This document shows, piece after piece, positions 33,754-41,994 of a stretch of DNA of 47,762 nucleotides. Position numbers and translations under genes: made by a program. The notes beneath the pieces were generated by a model. That model was not told the origin of the DNA and ran no database searches. It worked only from the letters and a program-made list of their open reading frames with translations. Each line of letters begins with the position of its first letter. Positions within the stretch are counted from its first letter, which is position 1. The DNA comes from Bacteroidetes bacterium MED-G17 (GTDB lineage: Bacteria > Bacteroidota > Bacteroidia > NS11-12g > UBA9320): the NCBI GenBank assembly GCA_002457675.1, contig NTKK01000010.1, forward strand, positions 1-47,762. Reading direction: 5' to 3'.

Positions 33754-35705
33754 TTTGATTTAAAAAGGTGTTTTACTCCTTCTTCATTTATTTTAACTGG
33801 ATATAATTTTTTTAATTGTTCAATCCACTTGATTTCAAGATATTTCTGATAATCTGCGGTGACCAAACCCTTTGTTTCAGATAGTTCTTTTTGTGTTACT
33901 GGCAGTATATTTTTGACATGAACTATTTCAATATGCCCATTCTCCAGTTGTTTTTTTTGTATAATGCCTATATGTTCAATATTTTGAAGATAATCTTTTT
34001 GGGATTTTTCATACATTCCACTAGAAACTGATGCTGCCAAAGGGTCTTTTTTATTGAACTTCTGTATTATCCAATCTTTATCTTTGCCTTTATTAAGAAA
34101 TTTAATAACTTTTTTCGCGATTTTTCCCTCCAATTCGTAAACATCCACTTCTGCCCTCTCCTCCCACATGTAATTGGTTTTGTTCTTCTCAAAAAACTCC
34201 TCAATTCCTGAAGAATCTTGAGATGCTTTTGACCAAACTTCTTTATCCATAAGCTCAAAGAGTAGAATACCCTCTTCGTATTCTCGCACCAAATATTTAA
34301 AATCTGGGTATTTGATTGCCAAATTTCCTTCTTCAAAATTCATAATGCTTTCATTTTTAAAATTTATATAGTATTTCCTCAATACTTCGTAAATATTTTG
34401 ATTTTTTGGAAATCGCCTCAGCTTGATATGTTCAATAAAATGCTTTTGGGTGTAATTTTCAGTTTTAATAGTAAACAATACTTGGTCTGAAAATAAGTCT
34501 TCGCTGGGCGTCCAATTGGGTTTTCTTACAGAATCCCCAACAATGGCAGAAAAAGTGTTTTCAATTTGTTTTGGGAATTCAGTAATTCCATTTTCATTGA
34601 TTAACCGATCAATCATCGCCGCTTTGTTAATTGAGTTTCTTCCGTCTCTTGACACCCGAATTTTCATCTGCTCCTCAAGCATTTCAAAACTTCCAATTGG
34701 CTTCAAGTCAATCCTTTTTATGATATGCCAGCTATATTTTGTTTTCATTGGCGAAGAATAATCACCATTGCTTTTAAGTGCAAAAGCTGCTTCTCTGAAT
34801 TCTAAGGGGATGTTGTTATCAGTAAATCTAAAAGCTTGCAGTTCACCTCCTCTTTTTCTAGAATTAAAATCTTCCGAAAATTGATTCACCAAGCTTTCAA
34901 AAGTTTCTCCCTCATTCAATCTTTTATAAATTTCTTCAATTTTTGTTTTGGCATCTTCAACTTCTTGTTCGTTATTGAATCTTTTCATTATATGAGCAAC
35001 TTTTATTTTGCCTTGACTCATTCGTCTATCATGAACTTTTACGATGTGGTAACCAAACCGTGTTTTAAATGGTTTTGAAATTTCTCCTATTGGGGTGTTG
35101 TAAGCCACGCCTTCAAAAGGATAGATCATAGAAAATGCTGTAAAGTATCCCAACTTCCCAAAGTTTAATTTCGCAGACTGGTCTTCAGAAAATTGATAGG
35201 CAGTAGAATCGAAATTTAGTTCACCACTTTTTATTTGATTATAATAACGAATGGCCTTTTTGTAGGCCTTTAAAGTATCCGCAGGAGAAGGGTTTGTAGG
35301 TAAAGAAACCATAATATGACTTGCATTTACCTCCTTTAGATACCGTTCATAAGCCTCTTTGATAAGTTTTTCGTTTGACTTTTTATCAACCAAATAGGGT
35401 TGAGCGAGTTGTTTACGGTATCCGGCTAGCTCATTCTTAAAACTTTTCTGTGTGTCGAGTTTTTGTCTATAGGCCTCTGAGACTTTCAACTTAAACTTTA
35501 TATATAGCTCAAGATATTCCTGTATGGCACTGTCGGAAGGACTTTGTTTATCAAAGTTGTTATTTTTTGAAAACGCCCTTTCAAACTCTGTTTGGTATAC
35601 TTGGCTCCCTCCATAAGAAAAGATAAGATGACCTTTATCTTGTCCAAAAAGCTTGGCACTAGAAATTATAACAAGAAAAATCAAATAATTTTTTCGGTAA
35701 ATCAT
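33750..35705 (-). CDS. Periplasmic peptidyl-prolyl isomerase with two parvulin domains
   Basis: This 651-residue protein has a signal peptide (about 1-21, ending L-F-G-Q). A helical chaperone segment is followed by a parvulin domain at about 127-227 (A-S-H-I-M-V, F-G-K-L-G-Y-F, R-F-G-Y-H-I-V). A second parvulin spans about 230-335 (K-V-A-H-I-M-K, R-G-G-E-L-Q-A-F-R, S-W-H-I-I). A further helical region of about 300 residues has no recognisable domain. It is the first gene of the minus-strand operon (this gene, lipoprotein, SurA-like, MoxR), with a 4-nt overlap to the lipoprotein gene. It probably works with the PpiD-like protein on envelope protein folding. Confidence 0.85.
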   Translation of the reverse strand: MIYRKNYLIFLVIISSAKLFGQDKGHLIFSYGGSQVYQTEFERAFSKNNNFDKQSPSDSAIQEYLELYIKFKLKVSEAYRQKLDTQKSFKNELAGYRKQLAQPYLVDKKSNEKLIKEAYERYLKEVNASHIMVSLPTNPSPADTLKAYKKAIRYYNQIKSGELNFDSTAYQFSEDQSAKLNFGKLGYFTAFSMIYPFEGVAYNTPIGEISKPFKTRFGYHIVKVHDRRMSQGKIKVAHIMKRFNNEQEVEDAKTKIEEIYKRLNEGETFESLVNQFSEDFNSRKRGGELQAFRFTDNNIPLEFREAAFALKSNGDYSSPMKTKYSWHIIKRIDLKPIGSFEMLEEQMKIRVSRDGRNSINKAAMIDRLINENGITEFPKQIENTFSAIVGDSVRKPNWTPSEDLFSDQVLFTIKTENYTQKHFIEHIKLRRFPKNQNIYEVLRKYYINFKNESIMNFEEGNLAIKYPDFKYLVREYEEGILLFELMDKEVWSKASQDSSGIEEFFEKNKTNYMWEERAEVDVYELEGKIAKKVIKFLNKGKDKDWIIQKFNKKDPLAASVSSGMYEKSQKDYLQNIEHIGIIQKKQLENGHIEIVHVKNILPVTQKELSETKGLVTADYQKYLEIKWIEQLKKLYPVKINEEGVKHLFKSN

Positions 35706-35781
35706 AGTTTGCGAATATATAAAACCTTGTTTCTACATATTGTTCATTTAAATATTTTTGGGTTGTAAATTTCTATTTTTC

Positions 35782-35789
35782 TTTATTTG
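35782..35789 (+). promoter_or_regulatory. -7-like element (TTTATTTG) before the DUF2911 gene
   Basis: The sequence TTTATTTG differs from TAnnTTTG at one position and ends 7 nt before the ATG. A TTTTTG lies about 21 nt upstream of it, slightly longer than usual spacing. Confidence 0.35.
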
Positions 35790-35796
35790 AAGAGTT

Positions 35797-36654
35797 ATGC
35801 AATTAAAAAAGTCTCTTTTTTGCCTGTTTGTGGCAAATTTTGCTCTTTGGTCAACTAGTCAAGCACAGATAGAAATTCCAAAGAAAAGTCCCTATTCCAA
35901 GATTTTTCAAAAAGTAGGTCTAACGGATATTAGCATCGAGTACTCAAGACCATCTGCTAAAGGAAGAAAAGTATTCGGCCATTTGGTTCCATTTGGAGAT
36001 TTATGGAGAACTGGAGCGAATGCCTCAACGAAAATAAAATTCAATAAACAAGTAAAAATTGCTGGACAAGAATTGGCTGCAGGACAGTATGCCCTATATA
36101 CGATTCCAAACGAACAAGAATGGGAAATTATATTGCATAAAAACACCACACTTTGGGGCACCGGAGGTAAAGACTATAAAGAGGAAGAAAATGTCCTACG
36201 CTTTTCTGTAACACCACAGAAAATATTAGATTTCACAGAAACATTTCAAATTACTATCGAAGATATTTCCGACGAACAATGCCTTATTGTTTTGTCTTGG
36301 GAAAAGACTCGTATTAATTTTAAAATTAATTTAGAAACAGATTTAGATGTTTTGAAGAGTATTGATAAAGCTATGAGTGGTGTTCAAGCAAATACGTATT
36401 ATTCTGCTGCAAGCTATTATTTAGAAAAAAAGCTCGATTTAGACAAAGCCTTATCTTGGATTAACCTTGCTTTGGCACAAAAAAACAGCTATTGGATGTT
36501 ACGAAAAAAAGCACAAATACTTAAAGCTAAAAACAAAATTGACCAAGCAATTAAGGTAAATACTGAAGCCCTCATTTTGGCCGAAAAAGCTGGTAAAGAG
36601 ATGTATATGAATAGCATTAAGAAAGAGATTACCACATGGAAAAAAGCAGAATAA
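35797..36654 (+). CDS. DUF2911 domain secreted protein
   Basis: This 285-residue protein has a signal peptide (about 1-23, ending S-Q-A-Q). The DUF2911 domain (about 30-180) begins S-I-E-Y-S-R-P-S-A-K-G-R-K-V-F-G and continues W-R-T-G-A-N-A-S-T-K-I and A-G-Q-Y-A-L-Y-T-I-P, all highly typical. The C-terminal about 90 residues are helical and TPR-like (A-L-S-W-I-N-L-A-L-A, then A-Q-I-L-K-A-K-N-K). The function of the family is unknown; location is periplasm or surface. The stop overlaps the start of the downstream glycosyltransferase gene by 19 nt, so the two share a transcript. Confidence 0.88.
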   Translation: MQLKKSLFCLFVANFALWSTSQAQIEIPKKSPYSKIFQKVGLTDISIEYSRPSAKGRKVFGHLVPFGDLWRTGANASTKIKFNKQVKIAGQELAAGQYALYTIPNEQEWEIILHKNTTLWGTGGKDYKEEENVLRFSVTPQKILDFTETFQITIEDISDEQCLIVLSWEKTRINFKINLETDLDVLKSIDKAMSGVQANTYYSAASYYLEKKLDLDKALSWINLALAQKNSYWMLRKKAQILKAKNKIDQAIKVNTEALILAEKAGKEMYMNSIKKEITTWKKAE

Positions 36655-38075
36655 ATATTCTGCTATCTGATATTCGATTTTGGATTCTAGTTGCTTTTTT
36701 ACTAAGACTCTACGGGATAACATTTTCACCCCTTGAGGTAAACCACAATTGGCGTCAAACTACGGTAAATATGGTGGCGCGCAACTTTTTTGAAATTTCA
36801 AATAATATTTTTTTACCGCGAATTGATTTCGCGGGTGACCTAACTGGAATAACGGGAATGGAATTCCCATTTTTCAACTATTTAATTTACCTATCTTCTT
36901 TAATTTTTGGTTTTGACCATTGGTATGGTCGTCTTATCAACCTTATGATTAGCTCTTTAGGCATTTGGTATTTTTACAAGTTAATTAAGCAGTTGTGGAA
37001 TACAAAGCTGGCCTTTTCAGCCAGTTTTATTTTGTTATTTTCACACTGGTTTAAATACAGCAGAAAAATTATGCCTGACACCTTTGCTGTTTCTTTGGTA
37101 ATGATAGGATTGTATTTCGCATTTTGCTATTTACAGAGAAAAAATCAAAATATTTTGTATTTGATAGGGGCTACATTACTGATGCCCATTGGCGCACTCG
37201 CCAAGTTGCCGGCAGGCTATGCTTATGCATTTTTTATTATTCCATTGATAAACAAGCAGTTTGAATGGAAGAAAAAGGCATACTTATTTGGTGGTTTAAC
37301 ACTTGGCTTACTTAGCGTCTTATTTTGGTATTTTTATTGGTCACCCTATCTCACTACCCATTACCAATTTTATCACTTTTTTCAGGGGAAGTCGTTACAA
37401 TCAGGTTTTTTTGACATATTGTACGAACCAAAGCTTTTTTTAAAAAATTTTTATGAATACCCTTTGCATTTCGTTGGTTTTGGCCTATTTGCATTGGGCA
37501 TATTTTCTGCAATTAGAGCCGATCAAAAAGATGTTTTAACCATCCTGTCTTTGGGAATGGTCGCATATATCCCTGTAATACTCAAAGGTGGCTGGACATT
37601 TATTCATCATAGTTATTATATGGTTCCAGTTACACCTTTAATGGCTTTGATTGCAGGTATTGGCCTAAATTCTATTCCCAATAGATATATTTTCACGCTA
37701 TTTTGCTGTGCATATTTGGTAGACAATGGACTAAGTCAGATGGATGACTTTAAGGTTAGAGAAAATTACTTCTCTTTTGAAAACCTAGAAGAAGATTTAA
37801 ATTCCTTGGGTGTTTCAGCTACGGATTTAATCGTTATAAATTCACACCCAAATCCAACACCTTTTTATTTCAGTAATAGAAAAGGTTGGCTCCTGAGCAA
37901 TGATCAAATTGTGAACAGTCAGACGCTTTTTGAGATTACCAAGGGAAAAGCAAAATATTTGGTAGTGACCAAAGAGTGCTTCGGAAGCAATATCAGCACA
38001 ACAACAAAACCTATCTATTCAAGGGATACTTACGATATTTACAATCTATCTGAATTCTATCCGCCAAAAAAGTAA
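36636..38075 (+). CDS. Glycosyltransferase family 39-like integral membrane protein
   Basis: This 479-residue polytopic protein has about ten to twelve helices. The first extracytoplasmic loop contains E-V-N-H-N-W-R-Q-T-T-V-N-M-V-A-R-N-F (about 33-50) and later P-R-I-D-F-A-G-D. This matches the N-W-R-Q/D type of GT-C enzymes annotated as family 39. These enzymes use polyprenyl-phosphate sugars to modify lipids, glycans or proteins on the periplasmic side; the acceptor cannot be told. A small C-terminal soluble part follows. The gene overlaps the DUF2911 gene by 19 nt at the start. Its last 19 nt overlap the end of the convergent PAS-UbiA gene. Confidence 0.75.
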   Translation: MEKSRINILLSDIRFWILVAFLLRLYGITFSPLEVNHNWRQTTVNMVARNFFEISNNIFLPRIDFAGDLTGITGMEFPFFNYLIYLSSLIFGFDHWYGRLINLMISSLGIWYFYKLIKQLWNTKLAFSASFILLFSHWFKYSRKIMPDTFAVSLVMIGLYFAFCYLQRKNQNILYLIGATLLMPIGALAKLPAGYAYAFFIIPLINKQFEWKKKAYLFGGLTLGLLSVLFWYFYWSPYLTTHYQFYHFFQGKSLQSGFFDILYEPKLFLKNFYEYPLHFVGFGLFALGIFSAIRADQKDVLTILSLGMVAYIPVILKGGWTFIHHSYYMVPVTPLMALIAGIGLNSIPNRYIFTLFCCAYLVDNGLSQMDDFKVRENYFSFENLEEDLNSLGVSATDLIVINSHPNPTPFYFSNRKGWLLSNDQIVNSQTLFEITKGKAKYLVVTKECFGSNISTTTKPIYSRDTYDIYNLSEFYPPKK

Positions 38076-39337
38076 ATGCTTGCCGCCATAGCTAAACCGG
38101 TTAATGCACTTAATGCAATAGTATTGATATTGGATTTGACAAGTGTACGACTCGCAAAATTTTTCTTTATATCAGTAACCAATTTTAAACCAAAAAGAAG
38201 GGAAAATATCGAGACACCGAGAAAAACCATGTTTCCATTTATGCTTGAGATATAAAAATATGCGTAAATATTGGCCAAAAAGCTGAGCAGTAAAATTATA
38301 AAGTAAATACCAATAGATTTCTTTTTTCCATAGGTCACAACTAGGTGGTTTTTGCCAGTGGTGGCATCACTTTTGGCATCTGGGAATTCATTAATTAACA
38401 ATATGTTGGCTGTTAAAAACCCAGGTGCTAGACCAATCATAAAGGCTGCTAGACTTAGTTCTTGGGTTAGTACATAATAAACGCCCAAAGTGACTAAGGG
38501 ACCAAAAGCCAAGGATATGGCAAGTTCGCCCAAGCCTCTTCGAGCAACTAATCGTAATGGAGGGGCAGTATAAAAATAACCTAAAAACAAACCTGCAAGA
38601 CCAATTGCTAATGCTTTTACGCCTGTTACGTAGGCCAGGTATGCGCCTATAGACGCTGCTGCCGCAACCAACAACCATCCCAATCTTTTGGTTCCTTCAA
38701 GAGTTATCAGCCCTAATTCGATAGCTCTACTGCCTCCAGAAAATTGCAAAAAATACTCATTGTTTGCTTCGTCAGTTCCATCTTTTACATCAAAATAATC
38801 GTTAAGCACATTGCTACCCAAATGAAGGAAAACAACACCAAAAATTGAAAGTATAAAGTGAAATGAATTAAAACTTCCATCGGATAAATTTAAAGCTGCT
38901 AGAGCGCCGGCAATCAAAGCTGGCATGATAACCGCAGAAATGAAAGGAAGCCTAGTAATGGCCAAGCCTTTGATTAATTTGGTTGAAAATTTGATAGGTA
39001 CGTGTACATCTTTTTCTAGAATCTCTGTAACACCGCAATAACCCGTTTGTCCATTCTCTTTGCCATTTGCAAAAGTTGGCGTAATACGTATATTGGCATT
39101 TATTTTGTGACCATCCTTGTGAACAAATTGAGTTTCAGTAAGATACTCTCCTTTTGTACTTGCTTCTTTAAGCCACATGGCCACATTCTGCAAAACAATT
39201 TCACCAGGAGAGAACATTGAAACTCTTTTTTTACCTACTACTTCTTCGGCTTTGTATCCAAAAATTTTTTCCGCTCCATCACTAAATGTTTCGATGATGC
39301 CTTCCATATCGCAGGTAATTACACTTTTTGAATTCAT
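38057..39337 (-). CDS. PAS domain fused to UbiA-family prenyltransferase (MenA-like)
   Basis: This protein has 426 residues from ATG 39337; an upstream TTG at 39349 lies in the promoter and is unlikely. Residues 1-112 form a PAS sensor domain (M-E-G-I-I-E-T-F-S-D-G-A-E-K-I-F-G-Y near 11-28, V-H-K-D-G-H-K-I-N-A near 72-81). Residues about 120-426 are a UbiA prenyltransferase with eight or nine helices. The first Asp motif is N-D-Y-F-D-V-K-D-G-T-D-E at 179-190, followed by Y-T-A-P-P-L-R-L near 256-263 and the second Asp motif N-E-F-P-D-A-K-S-D near 316-324. Both Mg-diphosphate sites are intact. A MenA-like menaquinone role or another lipid-quinone step is inferred. No men genes are adjacent. 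Confidence 0.85.
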   Translation of the reverse strand: MNSKSVITCDMEGIIETFSDGAEKIFGYKAEEVVGKKRVSMFSPGEIVLQNVAMWLKEASTKGEYLTETQFVHKDGHKINANIRITPTFANGKENGQTGYCGVTEILEKDVHVPIKFSTKLIKGLAITRLPFISAVIMPALIAGALAALNLSDGSFNSFHFILSIFGVVFLHLGSNVLNDYFDVKDGTDEANNEYFLQFSGGSRAIELGLITLEGTKRLGWLLVAAAASIGAYLAYVTGVKALAIGLAGLFLGYFYTAPPLRLVARRGLGELAISLAFGPLVTLGVYYVLTQELSLAAFMIGLAPGFLTANILLINEFPDAKSDATTGKNHLVVTYGKKKSIGIYFIILLLSFLANIYAYFYISSINGNMVFLGVSIFSLLFGLKLVTDIKKNFASRTLVKSNINTIALSALTGLAMAASIYFFGG

Positions 39338-39346
39338 AATGTAGAA

Positions 39347-39354
39347 CAAAAGTA
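39347..39354 (-). promoter_or_regulatory. -7-like element (TACTTTTG) before the PAS-UbiA gene
   Basis: A perfect TAnnTTTG on the minus strand ends 9 nt before the preferred ATG. A TTTG lies 14 nt further upstream, closer than the usual spacing. Confidence 0.4.
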
Positions 39355-39382
39355 AAATAAAACTGCATCAAACTTCTATAAC

Positions 39383-39400
39383 TTTCAATAATTATTGAAA
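39383..39400. repeat. 18-bp perfect palindrome
   Basis: The sequence TTTCAATAATTATTGAAA is its own reverse complement. It lies between the end of the carboxylase gene and the start of the PAS-UbiA gene, about 28 nt upstream of the latter's -7 element. No T tract follows, so an operator is as likely as a terminator. Confidence 0.4.
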
Positions 39401-39406
39401 ACAATT

Positions 39407-41032
39407 TTATGTCTGTAAAATACCCACATTAAACGACTCAATGTTGCTGAAAGAAGCTAATTCTATGCCCATATACAACCATTTTCGCGTTTGAATTGGA
39501 TCAATTATTTCATCTACCCATAATTGGCTGGCTGCATAAATAGGGGTTGTTTGTGCGTCATATTTTGAAATAATATTATTCAACAAGTTTTTTTCTTCTT
39601 TTTCATCAATTTGTTTGCCCTGCTTATTCAATCTTGACTTTTCTATTTGTAGAAGGGTTTTTGCTGCTTGTTCACCGCCCATAACCGCAATTTTTGCGCT
39701 TGGCCAGGCCACAATAAATCTAGGATCAAATGCTTTTCCACACATAGCATAATTCCCAGCCCCATAGCTGTTACCAATAATGACTGAAAATTTGGGAACA
39801 GTGCTATTGCTGACTGCATTAACCATCTTTGCTCCGTCTTTAATTATACCGCCTTGTTCACTTCTTGAACCAACCATAAATCCGGTAACATCGTGCAGAA
39901 ATACGAGAGGGATTTTCTTTTGGTTACAATTCATAATAAACCTAGCTGCTTTGTCCGCACTATCACTATAAATTACACCACCGACTTGCATTTCACCTTT
40001 TGCACTTTTTACTAATTGTCTATTGTTGGCTACTATGCCCACATTATAGCCCTCAATTCTAGCCCATGCGCAGATAATTGTTTTTCCATAATTTGCTTTA
40101 TATTCTTCGAAGCGACTGTCGTCAACCAAAACTTCAATTAGTTTTTTTGTCTCATAAGTTTTTGTTCTATCTATGGGCAAATACCTATAAATTTCAGAAA
40201 GTTCAAGTTTTGGTTCAATTGGGGTGTGTCTCTCAAAGGTAGTCTTAGGTTCCATATTTGTTTGCCCCATTAGATATTTTATTCTATCTAGCGCCTTTTC
40301 CTCACTTGGGAATCGATCGTCAATGACGCCGGATACATCCGTTTGGGTTTTTGAACCTCCTAAATTTTCGTTATCAATATCTTCTCCAATAGCAGCTTTT
40401 ACCAAATACGAACCCGCTAAAAAAATAGAACCAGTTTTTTCGACAATAATTGCATCATCGCTCATGATGGGTAAATATGCACCTCCTGCAACACAACTAC
40501 CCATGACCGCAGCTATTTGAGTAATCCCCATACTACTCATTTTAGCATTGTTTCTAAATATTCTGCCAAAGTGTTCTTTGTCCGCAAATATTTCGTTTTG
40601 CATAGGAAGGAAAACACCCGCGCTATCAACAAGGTAAATGATAGGGATTCGATTCTCCATCGCAATTTCCTGAAATCGCAGATTTTTCTTACCTGTCATT
40701 GGGAACCACGCGCCTGCCTTTACGGTAGGGTCGTTGGCCACTACAACGCACCATTTTCCGCTTACCTTGGTAATACCCCCAACAACGCCTGCAGCTGGTG
40801 CCTCACCATACTCTTTGTACATTTCGTTTGCAGCAAATGATCCTATTTCAAAGAAATCAGCTTCTTCATCCTTAAGATAATTGATTCTTTCTCTGGCCAA
40901 AAGTTTACCCTTATCTTTTTGTTTCTGTGCAGACTTTTTACCTCCTCCGAGGGCTATTTTGGTTTTTAGTTTTTTGAGTTTGGAAAGCTCTAGACGGTTG
41001 TGGTCTTCATTTTTGTTTAATTCCAAATCCAT
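39407..41032 (-). CDS. Acyl-CoA carboxylase beta (carboxyltransferase) subunit
   Basis: This 541-residue carboxyltransferase transfers CO2 from biotin to an acyl-CoA. It has the two-half crotonase-like fold. The first half shows Y-L-V-D-S-A-G-V-F-L-P-M-Q, H-F-G-R-I-F-R-N-N-A and G-S-C-V-A-G-G-A-Y-L-P; the second shows H-D-V-T-G-F-M-V-G-S and G-N-S-Y-G-A-G-N-Y-A-M-C-G. The first-half motifs resemble methylcrotonyl-CoA carboxylase. The genomic position after mutase and MeaB would equally fit propionyl-CoA carboxylase. No biotin carboxylase or biotin carrier gene is in the window. It is last in the minus-strand run, 41 nt after meaB. I leave the substrate open. Confidence 0.88.
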   Translation of the reverse strand: MDLELNKNEDHNRLELSKLKKLKTKIALGGGKKSAQKQKDKGKLLARERINYLKDEEADFFEIGSFAANEMYKEYGEAPAAGVVGGITKVSGKWCVVVANDPTVKAGAWFPMTGKKNLRFQEIAMENRIPIIYLVDSAGVFLPMQNEIFADKEHFGRIFRNNAKMSSMGITQIAAVMGSCVAGGAYLPIMSDDAIIVEKTGSIFLAGSYLVKAAIGEDIDNENLGGSKTQTDVSGVIDDRFPSEEKALDRIKYLMGQTNMEPKTTFERHTPIEPKLELSEIYRYLPIDRTKTYETKKLIEVLVDDSRFEEYKANYGKTIICAWARIEGYNVGIVANNRQLVKSAKGEMQVGGVIYSDSADKAARFIMNCNQKKIPLVFLHDVTGFMVGSRSEQGGIIKDGAKMVNAVSNSTVPKFSVIIGNSYGAGNYAMCGKAFDPRFIVAWPSAKIAVMGGEQAAKTLLQIEKSRLNKQGKQIDEKEEKNLLNNIISKYDAQTTPIYAASQLWVDEIIDPIQTRKWLYMGIELASFSNIESFNVGILQT

Positions 41033-41073
41033 GGCCGAAAATTAAGGCTTTTTCTTCGCTGATTTTATTTTTT

Positions 41074-41994
41074 TCATTTTTGACGGGTAAATTTATAGGG
41101 GGTACTGAAGTTATCGTCTTTGATTTTAGCCCATTCTTCTACTGCTTTTTTTTGATAGTGATACAGCAGAGTATCTTTCAACCATTGGCTTTTTTGTAAC
41201 TCACGGTTTTTAGCCCACAAACCATTTTTTTTTACTTCATGCTCCATTTTTTCTATGGTATGCCAAAAAAGTTCAGCTGTTTCTGGTCGAAATGAAGAAG
41301 TTTCTAAGACTTGTTTTTGTGGTATTTTCTGCTTATTCTGGAAACCTAGAGCTGTTTTGTATTCAATGGCGGTTTGTCTTGCTTTTTGGAGATTATCTTC
41401 ATCCGCTTTATTAATACAGATTATATCTGAAATTTCAATAATTCCTTTTTTCAATCCTTGCAGTTGATCTCCTGTTTCTGGAAGTAAAAAAGTAGCAAAA
41501 AAGTCAACCATAGCACGAGCTTGAGTTTCACTTTGGCCTACTCCGACAGTTTCAACCAAAATCACATCAAACCCCGAGGCTTCGCATAGCAAAATACTTT
41601 CTCGAGTTTTCAGGCCTACACCACCGAGCATCTGGTTATTTGGCGAAGGACGCACAAAAGCATCCTTTGACCTAGATAATTTATGCATCCTTGTTTTGTC
41701 TCCCAAAAGACTTCCACCACTTAAAGGACTGCTTGGGTCTACTGCTAAGACCGCTATTTTTTTATTGCACTTTTCTACCAAAAAGATTCCTAAAGCTTCT
41801 ATAAAGCTACTTTTTCCCACACCAGGTATCCCAGAAATGGCAACCCTTATTGACTTTGTGGGTTGTTCAACTATTTTTTCTATTAATTTTTCTGCCTCTG
41901 TTCGGTGAGATGGAAGGGAGCTTTCGACCAAGGTAATGGCTTGGGCAAGCGCTTTGCGATCTCCCGAAATAAGGTACTCAAAAAGGTTCTTCAT
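41074..41994 (-). CDS. meaB: Methylmalonyl-CoA mutase-associated GTPase MeaB
   Basis: MeaB is a G3E-family P-loop GTPase that gates cofactor loading and protects adenosylcobalamin-dependent methylmalonyl-CoA mutase. The 306 residues show a P-loop G-I-P-G-V-G-K-S-S-F near residue 56, A-V-D-P-S-S-P-L-S-G-G-S-L-L-G-D-K-T near 84, the V-E-T-V-G-V-G-Q-S-E block near 147 and the base-recognition I-N-K-A-D near 196. The mutase gene lies upstream in the same run, separated by one methyltransferase gene that meaB overlaps by 17 nt. This is the expected partner arrangement for a mutase lacking its own GTPase domain. Confidence 0.96.
   Translation of the reverse strand: MKNLFEYLISGDRKALAQAITLVESSLPSHRTEAEKLIEKIVEQPTKSIRVAISGIPGVGKSSFIEALGIFLVEKCNKKIAVLAVDPSSPLSGGSLLGDKTRMHKLSRSKDAFVRPSPNNQMLGGVGLKTRESILLCEASGFDVILVETVGVGQSETQARAMVDFFATFLLPETGDQLQGLKKGIIEISDIICINKADEDNLQKARQTAIEYKTALGFQNKQKIPQKQVLETSSFRPETAELFWHTIEKMEHEVKKNGLWAKNRELQKSQWLKDTLLYHYQKKAVEEWAKIKDDNFSTPYKFTRQK

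Noticed and set aside
39407-41032. Firm naming as propionyl-CoA carboxylase (pccB)
   Set aside because: The neighbourhood suggests propionate, but the first-half motifs resemble methylcrotonyl-CoA carboxylase, so the substrate was left open.
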